Shown here: positions 32,838 to 41,425 of the stretch, in pieces
Layout: each line of letters begins with the position of its first letter
Numbering within the stretch: position 1 is the first letter of the stretch
NCBI RefSeq assembly: GCF_000275865.1
Contig: NZ_CM001555.1
Coordinates: forward strand, 2,411,101-2,475,100
DNA length: 64,000 nucleotides
Source: Methanofollis liminatans DSM 4140
GTDB taxonomy: Archaea > Halobacteriota > Methanomicrobia > Methanomicrobiales > Methanofollaceae
Direction: 5' to 3'
The notes under the pieces: generated by a model
Told to the model about the DNA's origin: nothing
Database searches by the model: none
Seen by the model: the letters and a program-made list of their open reading frames with translations, nothing else
Program-made: the position numbers and the translations under genes

Positions 32838-33650
32838 ATGGAAGATCGGCCCCTAAAGGTCCTGGTCATCATGGGCAGCCCCCGCAGGGCAAATACCTAC
32901 CACGCAGCCGAGCGGATCCGCGAGATCCTCCAGGAGAACGCACCCGTGGACTGGGAGTACGTCATGCTGCGGGACGCCGACCTGGAGCAGTGCCGCGGGT
33001 GCTACACCTGCTTCGAGCGGGGGGAGGAACACTGTCCGATCAAGGACGACGCCGCCCTCCTGGAAGAGAAGATGCACGACGCCGACGGGGTCGTCTTCGC
33101 CACCCCGGTCTACGGTCTCCAGGTCTCAGGATTGATGAAGGTTTTCATCGACCGCCATTCCTATATCTTCCACCGCCCCCGCTTTTTCCGGCAGAAGGCA
33201 CTCCTCCTCACCAGCGCCGGCGTGATGGGAAACAAGGAGGTGCTGGAGTACCTCGACACCGTGGCCCGCATCTGGGGCTTCGAGGTTGTTGCCCGGGCCG
33301 GGATCGTCTCCCACGCCAACATGGGCCCGCTCCCCGCCTACAGGGTGCGGGAGAACGAAGAGAAGTTGCAGGCGGCGGCGACGGCCTTTCTCGCCGCACT
33401 CCAGAGGGGGACGCGCTCAAAACCCGGACTCTTCGACGTGATGGCATTCCATATGATGAGGGCCACTTTTGACGAACTGGGGGAACGCTCTCCTGCGGAT
33501 CACGCCTACTGGACCGGGCAGGGGTGGCTCCGGAAGGGACGGCGCTACTTTGTGGATGTGCCGGTCAATCCGGTCTACCATGCCCTGGGCACGCTCGCGG
33601 AATGGTACATGCGGCGGCAGATCCGAAAGGACCTGCGGGAGATCGGTTGA
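32838..33650 (+). CDS. Iron-sulfur flavoprotein (NADPH-dependent FMN reductase family)
   Basis: About 270 residues from ATG 32838 (MEDRPLKVLVIMGSPRRANT). The N-terminal flavodoxin-like fold has the FMN phosphate loop GSPRRANT, then a compact cluster motif C52-x2-C55-x2-C58-x7-C66, the signature of archaeal Isf proteins that carry one 4Fe-4S cluster and FMN. Isf proteins are linked to electron transfer and oxygen or peroxide detoxification in methanogens. The C-terminal 100 residues are an extension with a conserved-looking YWTGQGWL. GTG 32790 is an alternative start but lacks family support. Confidence 0.85.
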   Translation: MEDRPLKVLVIMGSPRRANTYHAAERIREILQENAPVDWEYVMLRDADLEQCRGCYTCFERGEEHCPIKDDAALLEEKMHDADGVVFATPVYGLQVSGLMKVFIDRHSYIFHRPRFFRQKALLLTSAGVMGNKEVLEYLDTVARIWGFEVVARAGIVSHANMGPLPAYRVRENEEKLQAAATAFLAALQRGTRSKPGLFDVMAFHMMRATFDELGERSPADHAYWTGQGWLRKGRRYFVDVPVNPVYHALGTLAEWYMRRQIRKDLREIG

Positions 33651-33825
33651 ACCCGGACAGATGCAGAAAGATGAAAAGGCTTGCGATGATCACTCCGGAA
33701 CGAGGCGCGGTATGAGCCATGGAACTCCTCGAAGAGGCAGGTTTCGCTCCATCGAGACCTTCCATTCTTAACGAGAATCGAATCGGCATGAAGACTAATC
33801 CAGATGGCAAACACAATTAGGAGTT

Positions 33826-34527
33826 ATGGAAAAGACATGCTTTCAAATTCATGGGATTCCGGCAATTCTCTGGGGTTCGGGCTCAAATAAAGTATATCTA
33901 TACATACACGGACAGGCCGGGCGTAAAGAAGAAGCGGAAACGTTCGCTCATATCGGCTGTCATTATGGGTGGCAGGTTTTGAGTATCGACCTGCCCGAAC
34001 ACGGAGAACGCAAAAAAGATACAAATTCATTTGACCCGTGGCACGTCGTGCCGGAACTGCTGTCTGTTATGGAATATATCAAAGGCCGGTGGACACACAT
34101 TTCTCTGTTCGCTAACAGCATCGGCGCATGGTTCAGCATGTTGAGTTTTGAAAACGAACCACTGGAAAAAAGCCTTTTTGTTTCCCCGATTCTCGATATG
34201 AACCAACTTATTTCCGATATGATGCTCCGGGCAAACGTATCGGAAACAGAGCTTGAGCGTGAACGTAGTATCCCCACTGCCTCCGGACAAACTCTTTCAT
34301 GGGAATATCTTCTCTATGCTCGAAATCACCCTATTACAAAATGGAAGGTTCCAACAGCAATATTGTATGGCGAGCATGACGAACTTACCGATCGTACTGT
34401 TGTAGAAAACTTCGTGCAGCGTTTTCATTGCAATCTAACGATTATGAAAAACGGGGAACACTGGTTTCATACCCCGGAACAATTAGAGGTCTTGAATAAT
34501 TGGATCGAAACGCGCCTTCGAGAGTGA
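33826..34527 (+). CDS. Alpha/beta hydrolase, compositionally foreign
   Basis: The 233-residue hydrolase has an oxyanion YIHGQAGRK, the nucleophile elbow ANSIG with Ser98, the acid in YGEHDELT (about 187) and His in NGEHWFHTPEQ (about 211), so the triad looks complete. The canonical first Gly of GxSxG is Asn-preceded. Codon use is much more AT-rich than in the neighbours, which points to recent acquisition, perhaps from Firmicutes-like bacteria (inference). The substrate is unknown. GGAGTT lies a few bases before the ATG. Confidence 0.85.
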   Translation: MEKTCFQIHGIPAILWGSGSNKVYLYIHGQAGRKEEAETFAHIGCHYGWQVLSIDLPEHGERKKDTNSFDPWHVVPELLSVMEYIKGRWTHISLFANSIGAWFSMLSFENEPLEKSLFVSPILDMNQLISDMMLRANVSETELERERSIPTASGQTLSWEYLLYARNHPITKWKVPTAILYGEHDELTDRTVVENFVQRFHCNLTIMKNGEHWFHTPEQLEVLNNWIETRLRE

Positions 34528-34531
34528 ACGA

Positions 34532-34996
34532 TCAAAACCCCTCCCCCTTCCTCAATTTGACCGAGACCCCCTGCACAACGATCCTCCCCATCATCTCCTC
34601 CCGCAACCGCTCGGGGAGACGCTCCGCCTGCCACTCGCGTTCCCCGGCAGCATCGCCCCCGGCCGCCACTATAGCCTTGAGGGCATAGTACGCCGCACCA
34701 TAGGCGTGCTGCGGGACATGCGCAGTCGCCACCGCCTGGCCCGCGGCACGAGCGGCAAAACAGGCCGCGTCATTCTCCTTCGCCTCGCGGGCGGCGGCAT
34801 GGGCGGCAAGAGAGGCGCCGCGTATCTCGGCCATCTGAAACACACCCGTAATGACCCACCGCCGGCACGCCTCAATAGCGTTGCGCGGCCGGTCGTCCTC
34901 CGGGTACGCCCGCTCAAAATGCGGGAGCACCCGCCCGGCGCAGTCCGCCGCCCATGCCGCCATCGCGATCTGATCCTCTCTGCCGTATTTTTTCAC
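34532..34996 (-). CDS. Imm5-like putative immunity protein
   Basis: The 154-residue, Ala-rich all-helical protein contains WAADCAGRVLPHFERAYP, DRPRNAIEACRRWV, repeats of AARAAxxAxx, and AGQAVATAHVPQHAYGAAYYAL. This pattern is that of Imm5-like proteins, which are linked by family context to polymorphic-toxin immunity in bacteria. No toxin gene is visible nearby, so it may be an orphan immunity gene or do something else here. It starts with GTG at 34996 and is convergent with the foreign hydrolase gene, four bases apart. Confidence 0.75.
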   Translation of the reverse strand: MKKYGREDQIAMAAWAADCAGRVLPHFERAYPEDDRPRNAIEACRRWVITGVFQMAEIRGASLAAHAAAREAKENDAACFAARAAGQAVATAHVPQHAYGAAYYALKAIVAAGGDAAGEREWQAERLPERLREEMMGRIVVQGVSVKLRKGEGF

Positions 34997-35397
34997 AAAC
35001 CATTCATAGTAACTTCAGGCTCTGTTAAAATGCTTCCCAAAAATCCCCATAATTACTCACTTATCTATGGAGATAGGGGGTATGACCCTCTAACAGGAGG
35101 TTTTACCATGAAAAACATTTCATGGGGTATGCTTGCATCCCCTTCCCGGACTCATGGGCGATTCAACAGAACCATGACTTGAGGTTTATTGGCATTTTAT
35201 TGCGTATCCTTATCCCTTTTCTTCCGAGGCTACAGATGGCGGAACGTAAGAATCGTTTTTTGAGATAAAATGAGAGGCGAGGTAGTTAAAGAGATAGCAA
35301 AAAAGGGGTGTGAGATACAAAATGAAGTTCGAATAACAAATCAAAGGCCGGAAAAACCCGGAAAGGGGTCAGAGGACCTGCTGGTTGTGGAGATCGC
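34997..35397. other. Intergenic region, no gene recognised
   Basis: About 400 AT-rich bases. GGGGTATGACC (near 35078) and GGGGTATGCTT (near 35125) form a weak local direct repeat. A plus-strand frame from 35270 runs into antisense of the next gene and looks spurious. Confidence 0.4.
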
Positions 35398-36507
35398 TTA
35401 CGTAATCCCCAGGGCTTCTATTGTAACCTCGGTGACCCGGGTCGCCGAGTCCATCTCACTCGATGACAGGTCCAGAAGGTTCTTGAGGAAGGCGAAGGCG
35501 AACCCGCATGATGGATCAGCAAAGCCTATCGTACCCACACCTTCATATCCCATGGCATGCGGAAGCCCTTTCGTCGGACCAGACCCGCCACCCAGGGTGT
35601 AGCCAAGACCATGGGCTGTCCACCAGCGGAAGTCAATCATGTCAGGCTCTTCGGATTGTGGTGCACCTGCGATGGCGATGCGTTCCGGGTTGAGTAGCCG
35701 CACGCCGTCCAGCACCCCACATCCGGCCAGCATAGCGTAGTGACGTGCAAGGGAGCGGGCGTTTACGATCGCCCCTGCTCCCGGGATAATCGCACGTCTC
35801 ACCTCCGGGAGATTGAATGTCGCCGCAGAATCCCGCAAAGGGTGGTTCGGGGGCATGTCCATCCGGGAGAGGAATTCGGGCAGACCAGGTGTATTCTTCA
35901 AAGTCGCTATCCGGCGCTCTGCCTCTGGTGGGGCACCGAAGTACAGGTCGGTGATACCCAGTGACTGGCAGACCTCTTCCTGGAGGAATTGTTTAATGGA
36001 TCTTCCATCAACCCGCCGTAGTACTTCACCCAGTATCCATCCATAGGTCAGGGTATGGTAGCGAATCCTGGTGCCCGGTTCCCAGAGCGGCTCTAAACCT
36101 GCGACCGCCTGACAGACAGCATCCCAATCGCACATCATGTCTATGTCGAACCCTGGTGGATCCTGGGGGATGCCGACCCGATGGGTCAGAGCGTGGCGAA
36201 TAGTCGCCCCGGATTTGCCCTTTGCAGCAAACTCCGGCCAGTAGTTCGAGATTGGCGCATCATAGTCTAAGAACCCCCTATCGGCAAGGATATGTATACA
36301 CGTAGCAGTAATACCCTTCGAGAGTGAGAAGGCAGTAAAGAGTGTGCCGCCATCTACCGGACTCTGGCTCACCTCATCTGCAAGGCCTGCCCATGCATCA
36401 ATAACCAGTTTCCCATCCAGGTAGGCGGCTACCTGAACGCCAATCTCTCCGCCATCTTGCACAAGGCTTTCCAGGACGTTTCGGACTTTGGTATTCGGGT
36501 CGGTCAT
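35398..36507 (-). CDS. Serine hydrolase, class C beta-lactamase/esterase family
   Basis: The 369-residue protein has a penicillin-binding fold: catalytic S61-x-x-K64 in FSLSKG, and Y150-H-T152 in YHTLTYG, where class C enzymes have Tyr-x-Asn. The KTG triad is replaced by HAMG. This combination points to the EstB-like esterase or peptidase branch, not to an antibiotic-resistance enzyme. No signal peptide is present, so it is probably cytosolic. The gene stands just inside the right end of the putative tRNA-Val island. Confidence 0.85.
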   Translation of the reverse strand: MTDPNTKVRNVLESLVQDGGEIGVQVAAYLDGKLVIDAWAGLADEVSQSPVDGGTLFTAFSLSKGITATCIHILADRGFLDYDAPISNYWPEFAAKGKSGATIRHALTHRVGIPQDPPGFDIDMMCDWDAVCQAVAGLEPLWEPGTRIRYHTLTYGWILGEVLRRVDGRSIKQFLQEEVCQSLGITDLYFGAPPEAERRIATLKNTPGLPEFLSRMDMPPNHPLRDSAATFNLPEVRRAIIPGAGAIVNARSLARHYAMLAGCGVLDGVRLLNPERIAIAGAPQSEEPDMIDFRWWTAHGLGYTLGGGSGPTKGLPHAMGYEGVGTIGFADPSCGFAFAFLKNLLDLSSSEMDSATRVTEVTIEALGIT

Positions 36508-36937
36508 GAGGGCGTGTCCTCTTTGCAGAGCGTATCATCCAGCCGATGTGGATCTTCGCGTGCACGTGGGTTGCGATTCCCCGTTTCCTTTGCTGCTCCT
36601 TACGAATATGCCCGGGAATATGTGAAGAATTATGAATGGGACGGTTCTGTTGTAAGGCCTGATCCGTGAGATATTTCGGTGCAGGGGATCCGGGGTTTTT
36701 TTCCGATAGTGTATTCCTTACACATGGTGGTCCCCTGCATGTCTCCTGATCAGATTGAATTAATAACCTTCGCTGGAGAGATAAGTCTGGTCTGCCTGAG
36801 AGGCAACAAGGCCCCACGCCCCGTCTGCATTGCAAACCAGTCCGTACAACAATATCCTCTCAAGCACGGATTCTGTCTTCCTCTAGCACCCTCCCATCTA
36901 CCCACATTATACCTCGGTCCAGGAAACGCTGCCCGTT
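36508..36937. other. Gene-free DNA at the right edge of the putative island
   Basis: About 430 bases with only unconvincing short frames. It runs up to the tRNA-Val 3' fragment. No integrase frame was found here either. Confidence 0.4.
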
Positions 36938-36987
36938 ACGTCGCCTCAACCCGGTGGAGGTCCTGAGTTCGAATCTCAGCGGGCCCA
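36938..36987 (+). repeat. tRNA-Val 3'-half fragment, probable attachment site (att)
   Basis: Fifty bases align without gaps to 6516-6565 of tRNA-Val(CAC), from the 5' strand of the anticodon stem to the discriminator base. There are four mismatches, all in or next to the anticodon loop; the last 32 bases are identical. The 5' half of the tRNA is absent. A T5 run at 36992-36996, like a tRNA terminator, follows directly, as expected if this is the original 3' end displaced by insertion of about 30.4 kb. Confidence 0.85.
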
Positions 36988-37069
36988 CCGCTTTTTATGA
37001 CAACTTTTGAAATACGTTTTCAGAAAATTCCTGATGTTCCTCAAAATAACTCAGGATGTATTCTTCACA

Positions 37070-37678
37070 TTACCAGTCAACAATATCGGGTTCTCCTTCG
37101 AGAAAATCCTGCAGGTTATCCATAACATCCTGCCTTGTTCTGGAAGAATCCAGCATCAACATGACACCCATCTGCGGCGAGGCGTATATTCCTTTCCAGA
37201 AATACTCGTCGTACTCACGCCGGGGTTGAAACGCAAGGACCGGTTTTTCCGGAGAAAATAATGCACGCCTGCCGTTCGTGTTCCCGCGTGCATCCAGAAA
37301 GATCCAGCGGTTATTCACAAAAACCGCATTGTAGCAGTGAACGCAATACCCCAGCGAATCATCTTCCGCAAGGGTAAGATGCTGGTAGCAAAACCCTGCG
37401 GGAATGCCGACTCTTCGCAGCAAAGCAGCGAGAAGATTTGCCTTCGAATGGCATATCCCCGTTTTTCTGGCAAGTACGTCGGAGGCTTTCGATGTTATGA
37501 CGTCTGATCCGATATCAAAACTGTGCGGAATGTCATCGCGGACGAACTCGTATGCGATTCTTGCTTTTTCAAGAGAGTCGTCTGTTCCCGAGAAAAGTTC
37601 CCCGGCCTTTGCTATAATAAGGGGGGATGAATAATCGACGTACGGGTGCTCTTCCAGAAAAATGGTCAAATTGGACAT
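37070..37678 (-). CDS. Transglutaminase-like cysteine protease-fold protein
   Basis: About 202 residues from ATG 37678 (MSNLTIFLEEHPYVDY); GTG 37708 would add ten residues. The transglutaminase core is complete: catalytic Cys in KTGICHSKANLLAALLRRVG, His in YCVHCYNAVF and Asp in FLDARGN. In prokaryotes this fold mostly acts as a protease or amidase. No signal peptide or membrane segment is visible, so a cytosolic role is likely. Confidence 0.85.
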   Translation of the reverse strand: MSNLTIFLEEHPYVDYSSPLIIAKAGELFSGTDDSLEKARIAYEFVRDDIPHSFDIGSDVITSKASDVLARKTGICHSKANLLAALLRRVGIPAGFCYQHLTLAEDDSLGYCVHCYNAVFVNNRWIFLDARGNTNGRRALFSPEKPVLAFQPRREYDEYFWKGIYASPQMGVMLMLDSSRTRQDVMDNLQDFLEGEPDIVDW

Positions 37679-37805
37679 CCAGGTGAACAATCGGATATTA
37701 ATTTTCACACAATATATGCCTTGCTGAAGCCAGCCCTATTTATTTCTCTTCCCCCTCATCCACGGAGGAGAAAAACACTGTCCCTCCCCTGAAGGCCCAC
37801 GGCTG

Positions 37806-37920
37806 CCGGTCACACCCCGACATCCCCGATATGCCGCTCGGCAGACCCCACCCAGGGCGGAACCGTGACGAGCACCTGCCGGTGTCCGGGCTCCTGAAAG
37901 ATGATGCAGCCAGATTCAAT
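37806..37920 (-). pseudogene. Truncated copy of a cupin gene (C-terminal end)
   Basis: The minus strand reads RQVLVTVPPWVGSAERHIGDVGV then a stop, which matches the C-terminus of the intact cupin at 40583-40966 (RQVLVTVPPWEECFERHIRDVAV). A few more residues upstream (CIIFQEPGH against SIYFRGRL) also align weakly. Only some 35 codons remain and no start is present, so this is a relic of a second cupin gene, left downstream of the methyltransferase operon. Confidence 0.75.
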
Positions 37921-37973
37921 AAAGAAAAAAGAAGATCTTCTGGTTGGCCTCAAAAAATGGCGGCATTCGGCAT

Positions 37974-38561
37974 TCACTTCTGTGCAGCAATAATACAGAA
38001 CCCGGCCCGAGAGTCGATCCGAACAACCCGAAACCAGGTCTCCTTGAGGAGTGCCACGACTTCTTCCGGGGAATAGAACCTTGCCCTGGAGAGAAATTTT
38101 CCTTTCATCCCATCCAGAATATATTTCTGGTGGATACGCCCTCCACGGATGATAAATGCGACGATGATGAACCCATCGGGAATGAGGATACGGTGAATCT
38201 CCCGCAATGCAAGGGCCGGATTGTCAAGAAAACACAGGACTGTTACCAGGAGTACGGAGGAACAGGACCTCTCCTTTATTGGGAGGTCTTCTGCCCTGCC
38301 ACGGATGATCTCAATCCCGCGATCTCGCGCCATCAGCCCGAGGGCGCGTGAGGGTTCAATGCCGAGAGTGATGCCAAGAGGAGCTGCAAATCTACCGGAC
38401 CCGACCCCCACCTCGATAGAACGATTATCCAGGGGGGGCAGGACCGTGCGAATTCGAGCCAGTTCGCTGAGATAAACATCGCGGTGTTCATCAAACCAGC
38501 GGTCGTAGTCTTTCGCATATTCTTCAAAGACGTCCTGTGGCATTGACAGTCTCGGCCTCAT
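37974..38561 (-). CDS. SAM-dependent methyltransferase (Ubie/Methyltransf_11 type)
   Basis: The 195-residue protein has EYAKDYDRWFDEH at the N-terminus, motif I SIEVGVGSGRFAAPLG, the acidic LGIEPS, and ALREIHRILIPDGFIIVAFI. The substrate is unknown. ATG 38561 overlaps the upstream stop as ATGA, so it is the distal gene of an operon with a cysteine desulfurase-like enzyme and a small protein. This linkage to sulfur or selenium chemistry is suggestive only. An internal ATG at 38543 is possible. Confidence 0.85.
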   Translation of the reverse strand: MRPRLSMPQDVFEEYAKDYDRWFDEHRDVYLSELARIRTVLPPLDNRSIEVGVGSGRFAAPLGITLGIEPSRALGLMARDRGIEIIRGRAEDLPIKERSCSSVLLVTVLCFLDNPALALREIHRILIPDGFIIVAFIIRGGRIHQKYILDGMKGKFLSRARFYSPEEVVALLKETWFRVVRIDSRAGFCIIAAQK

Positions 38562-38926
38562 GTCCCGTAGAGATGTTTTCGGATCCGCTCTCCGATTGCC
38601 TGCTCTCTCCCTCTCAGAGCAGAGAGGTCCACCGCCCCCTCCCGGTACGAGGAAAAGAGGAAGTAGACAAAATCCACGGTGAGATCCATCACCTCTTTTT
38701 TGAACCGGACTTCAAGGGTTGTGTCCCCGACAAAACCCTTGATGGAGAACCACTCCGGCTTCTCAAACTTATAGAATCCCTCACCGACATTAGGGAGGGC
38801 TTCAATCTGTCCGAAGTTGCCCAGGTAGGTAAAGAATTCCTTCGTCACCGGAGTATCGAGGAGAAACTCCTTCATGAAGGAGCCGTCAGCACATACTTTA
38901 TGTCGAATGGACCGAATAATCCGCAT
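38558..38926 (-). CDS. Conserved-looking small protein of unknown function
   Basis: The 122-residue protein from ATG 38926 (MRIIRSIRHKVCADGS) has GGAGA nine bases upstream and overlaps the preceding aminotransferase gene by 29 bases. The middle (EWFSIKGFVGDTTLEVRFKK) and the helix DLTVDFVYFLFSSYREG suggest a compact alpha/beta domain; I recognise no family. The frame is open far upstream, but that is antisense-free shadow of the aminotransferase and was excluded. Tight coupling on both sides implies a shared task with its operon partners. Confidence 0.65.
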   Translation of the reverse strand: MRIIRSIRHKVCADGSFMKEFLLDTPVTKEFFTYLGNFGQIEALPNVGEGFYKFEKPEWFSIKGFVGDTTLEVRFKKEVMDLTVDFVYFLFSSYREGAVDLSALRGREQAIGERIRKHLYGT

Positions 38927-40067
38927 TTCTTGCAATCTCCCGAATGGCGTTTGCCGTGATCTGACACTCTTCGTCCGTCGTGCACCAGGAGAGACTGAGC
39001 CGGACACAGCCTTCCCCACCATCAATAGCCCTGTGCAGGAGAGGTGCACAGTGAAGACCTGTCCGGGCAATGATCCCGTAGGCACGGGCCAGCATGAAAC
39101 CCACGTCGTCGTTCTGCACGTTCCGGATATTGAAGGCGACAATCGGCAGATCAGGCCGGTCATTGAAGACGGTGATATTCGGTTCTTTCTTCAGCTCCCG
39201 GATAAGATAGGAGGTCTGCCTCCCGGCTTTTTCCGCGATGGCCTCGACACCCCTCTGGGCGACGAACTTCACTCCCGCGGCCAGCGCTGCAAGGCCCGGA
39301 TAGTTGTGGGTTCCGATCTCGAACCGCTCCGGCATACCGCGGGGGTGGAGGAGCGAGAAGGAATCTGTTCCGGTCCCGCCGAACCGGACCGGACTGATCG
39401 CCTCTGGATCTCTCACGTAAAATCCGCCGGTGCCGGGTATCCCGAGCAGACCTTTGTGGCCGGTGAAGACAAAGGCATCCACCGGGAGATCGCGGAGAGC
39501 GATCGGGATATGGCCGGCGGTCTGTGCCCCATCCACGATGAAGTAGATTCCATGATCCTGCAGGATCTTTCCGATACGCCGGATGTCCTGTACCGAGCCC
39601 AGCACGTTGCTCCCATGCGTCATGACCATCAAGCGTGTATCGGGCTCGATGGCTGCTTCAACCGCGTCCGGGCGGACAACACCCCCTTCAAAGGGAATGA
39701 TACTCAATCGGATACGACCCTGGTGTTTATACTCATGAAGGGGCCGGAGGACGGAGTTATGGTCCAGGGCGGTCGTGAGGACATGACAGGTATTCTGTTT
39801 TCCGGCCAGAAATCCCTGGATGAGGATATTCAGCGAATCTGTTGCATTATGCGTGAAGACGATATTATCCGACGGATCTGCCTCAAGGAAGGCAGAGAGT
39901 CGTTCCCGTGCTTGCGTAACGTAATCTTCCCCTTGTGTCCCGGTGGTTCTCCCGGACCCGAATACAGGTAAAGAAAGGGATTCTGCAACAGCTGCGAGCA
40001 CTTCGGGAGGTTTCGGCCAGCTCGTTGCGGCATTGTTCATATAAACGATCGGCATGCTCTGTACCAT
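38898..40067 (-). CDS. Cysteine desulfurase-like aminotransferase class V protein
   Basis: The 389-residue PLP enzyme resembles the cysteine desulfurase/selenocysteine lyase subgroup. The N-terminus MNNAATSWPKPPEV, the cofactor region VDGAQTAGHIPI, the Schiff-base lysine in FTGHKGLLGIPG and the persulfide cysteine in RTGLHCAPLLHR are all present. Such enzymes strip sulfur (or selenium) from cysteine. It heads an operon with a 122-residue protein and a methyltransferase. ATG 40055 is an alternative start. Confidence 0.88.
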   Translation of the reverse strand: MVQSMPIVYMNNAATSWPKPPEVLAAVAESLSLPVFGSGRTTGTQGEDYVTQARERLSAFLEADPSDNIVFTHNATDSLNILIQGFLAGKQNTCHVLTTALDHNSVLRPLHEYKHQGRIRLSIIPFEGGVVRPDAVEAAIEPDTRLMVMTHGSNVLGSVQDIRRIGKILQDHGIYFIVDGAQTAGHIPIALRDLPVDAFVFTGHKGLLGIPGTGGFYVRDPEAISPVRFGGTGTDSFSLLHPRGMPERFEIGTHNYPGLAALAAGVKFVAQRGVEAIAEKAGRQTSYLIRELKKEPNITVFNDRPDLPIVAFNIRNVQNDDVGFMLARAYGIIARTGLHCAPLLHRAIDGGEGCVRLSLSWCTTDEECQITANAIREIARNADYSVHST

Positions 40068-40162
40068 GGGAGGCCTATGCCAGATGATAGATTCACCATC
40101 GTGAAAAATGAATCGTTTAATTCAGGACAAGCCTTATCGGCCTGACCCGGATACAATAACAA

Positions 40163-40477
40163 ATGATGGCGGAGATTACGGCGAAGGCATTAAGGGAAGC
40201 AGCAGATCTTCTCGGGATCCATGACCAGGCCAGCCTGAATGAGATCCGCACCCACTACCATAAACAGATAAAACAATGGCACCCGGATGTCTCGAAAAAC
40301 GAACCCGCCGCATCTCATGAAATGACCATTCGCCTGCATGCAGCGTACACGCTCCTCGCTGATTATTGTATGAACCATACCTTCTCATTTCGCATTGAGG
40401 ACCTCGCAAAGGACCTGGAAAGAAACCCCATCGATTACTGGATGGAACGGTTCGGCGATGATCCGATCTGGGGCTGA
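40163..40477 (+). CDS. J-domain protein (DnaJ-like)
   Basis: The 104-residue protein is mostly a J domain: ADLLGIHDQASLNEIRTHYHK, then the diagnostic HPD in QWHPDVSK, then the helix LHAAYTLLADYC. J domains stimulate Hsp70 ATPase. The C-terminus (DLERNPIDYWMERFGDDPIWG) is short and lacks the Gly/Phe and zinc domains of DnaJ, so it is a stand-alone co-chaperone-type J protein. It is divergent from the aminotransferase gene. Confidence 0.88.
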   Translation: MMAEITAKALREAADLLGIHDQASLNEIRTHYHKQIKQWHPDVSKNEPAASHEMTIRLHAAYTLLADYCMNHTFSFRIEDLAKDLERNPIDYWMERFGDDPIWG

Positions 40478-40582
40478 ATCGATCCTTATTCACATTATTT
40501 CAACCCTGCTGGATTCTTCAACGCTGACAACGATCACAATCGGACAGAGGTTCATCACGAAAACGGAGGTTCTGGCCGCCGG

Positions 40583-40966
40583 TCACACCGCGACATCCCT
40601 GATATGCCGCTCGAAGCACTCCTCCCACGGGGGGACCGTGACGAGCACCTGCCGCAGCCGCCCCCGGAAATAGATGCTGTTGCCCGGCGGCACGACGACG
40701 ACGTCCCCTCCCCTCACGGAATGCTCGACGCCGCCGATGACGAACACTCCCTCCCCCTCGATGATGTAGTAGACAAACGCACTTTTTTCGTGACAGAACT
40801 CCTCGGCATGGCCCGACTCCGTCTCCTGGTACACCACCCCGGCCGGGGCGCCCTCCGCCGACCCGGTGTAGATGCGCATTCTCACGCCGTGTTTCTCAAG
40901 ATCGACCGCCTCCTCGCGCCTGATGATCGCCGGATCCATGCGAGAGGATTCGTGCCGCACAGTCAT
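40583..40966 (-). CDS. Single-domain cupin
   Basis: About 127 residues from ATG 40966 (MTVRHESSRMDPA). The cupin core shows SAFVYYIIEGEGVFVIGG and RGGDVVVVPPGNSIYFRG, the two conserved barrel motifs, with probable metal ligands in HAEEFCHEKSAF. The ligand is unknown. The start is uncertain (40939 is also possible). A broken copy of its C-terminus lies 2.7 kb away at 37806-37920. Confidence 0.8.
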   Translation of the reverse strand: MTVRHESSRMDPAIIRREEAVDLEKHGVRMRIYTGSAEGAPAGVVYQETESGHAEEFCHEKSAFVYYIIEGEGVFVIGGVEHSVRGGDVVVVPPGNSIYFRGRLRQVLVTVPPWEECFERHIRDVAV

Positions 40967-41068
40967 GAAGGTGATGTGCGGAGGGGTTCTCCAGGTTTTT
41001 CGTGAGCGACTGTGGCAGGGAGGAGCGGCAACAGATAAGGATGTAAAAGAGGATATAAAAAAGATCAC

Positions 41069-41425
41069 GAACTCGGTGAAGGACTATGCCCCGATTTATA
41101 AATATGGAGACCAGGGGCATCAAGAGGTCGATGCATGAGCAAATCCTTCACCGATAGGCCGATGGAGAGCGGGCGATGCATCGATCAGGAAATGACTTGC
41201 CGCAAAAAGTTGCATCTCCAGAAGCACCGATATTCATCTCTATTCGAGAACCTTCGGCATGTAACCGCCTCGATACGGCTCCTGAATCGCGTCCGGTGAG
41301 ATCGACGTCACCGATCCGTAAGATCTTCCAGGGCTGAAGACCCGCAACATTTATCCACTCTCGATCAGTGTGTGATCCTGTCGGGAAGAAACCTCAACCC
41401 GCATATGGCAACGAGGGTATCAAAC
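41069..41425. other. Intergenic region, no gene recognised
   Basis: About 360 bases between divergent cupin genes, with a TTTATAAATATGG element at about 41095-41107 that fits a TATA box for the left cupin on the minus strand. I see nothing else. Confidence 0.4.

Noticed and set aside
35398..36507. Antibiotic-resistance class C beta-lactamase
   Set aside because: The SxxK and Tyr motifs are present, but KTG is replaced by HAMG and no signal peptide exists, so an esterase or peptidase role is more likely.
36938..36987. A second functional tRNA-Val
   Set aside because: The acceptor 5' strand and D arm are missing and position 33 is not T, so it cannot fold as a tRNA; it is interpreted as an att fragment.
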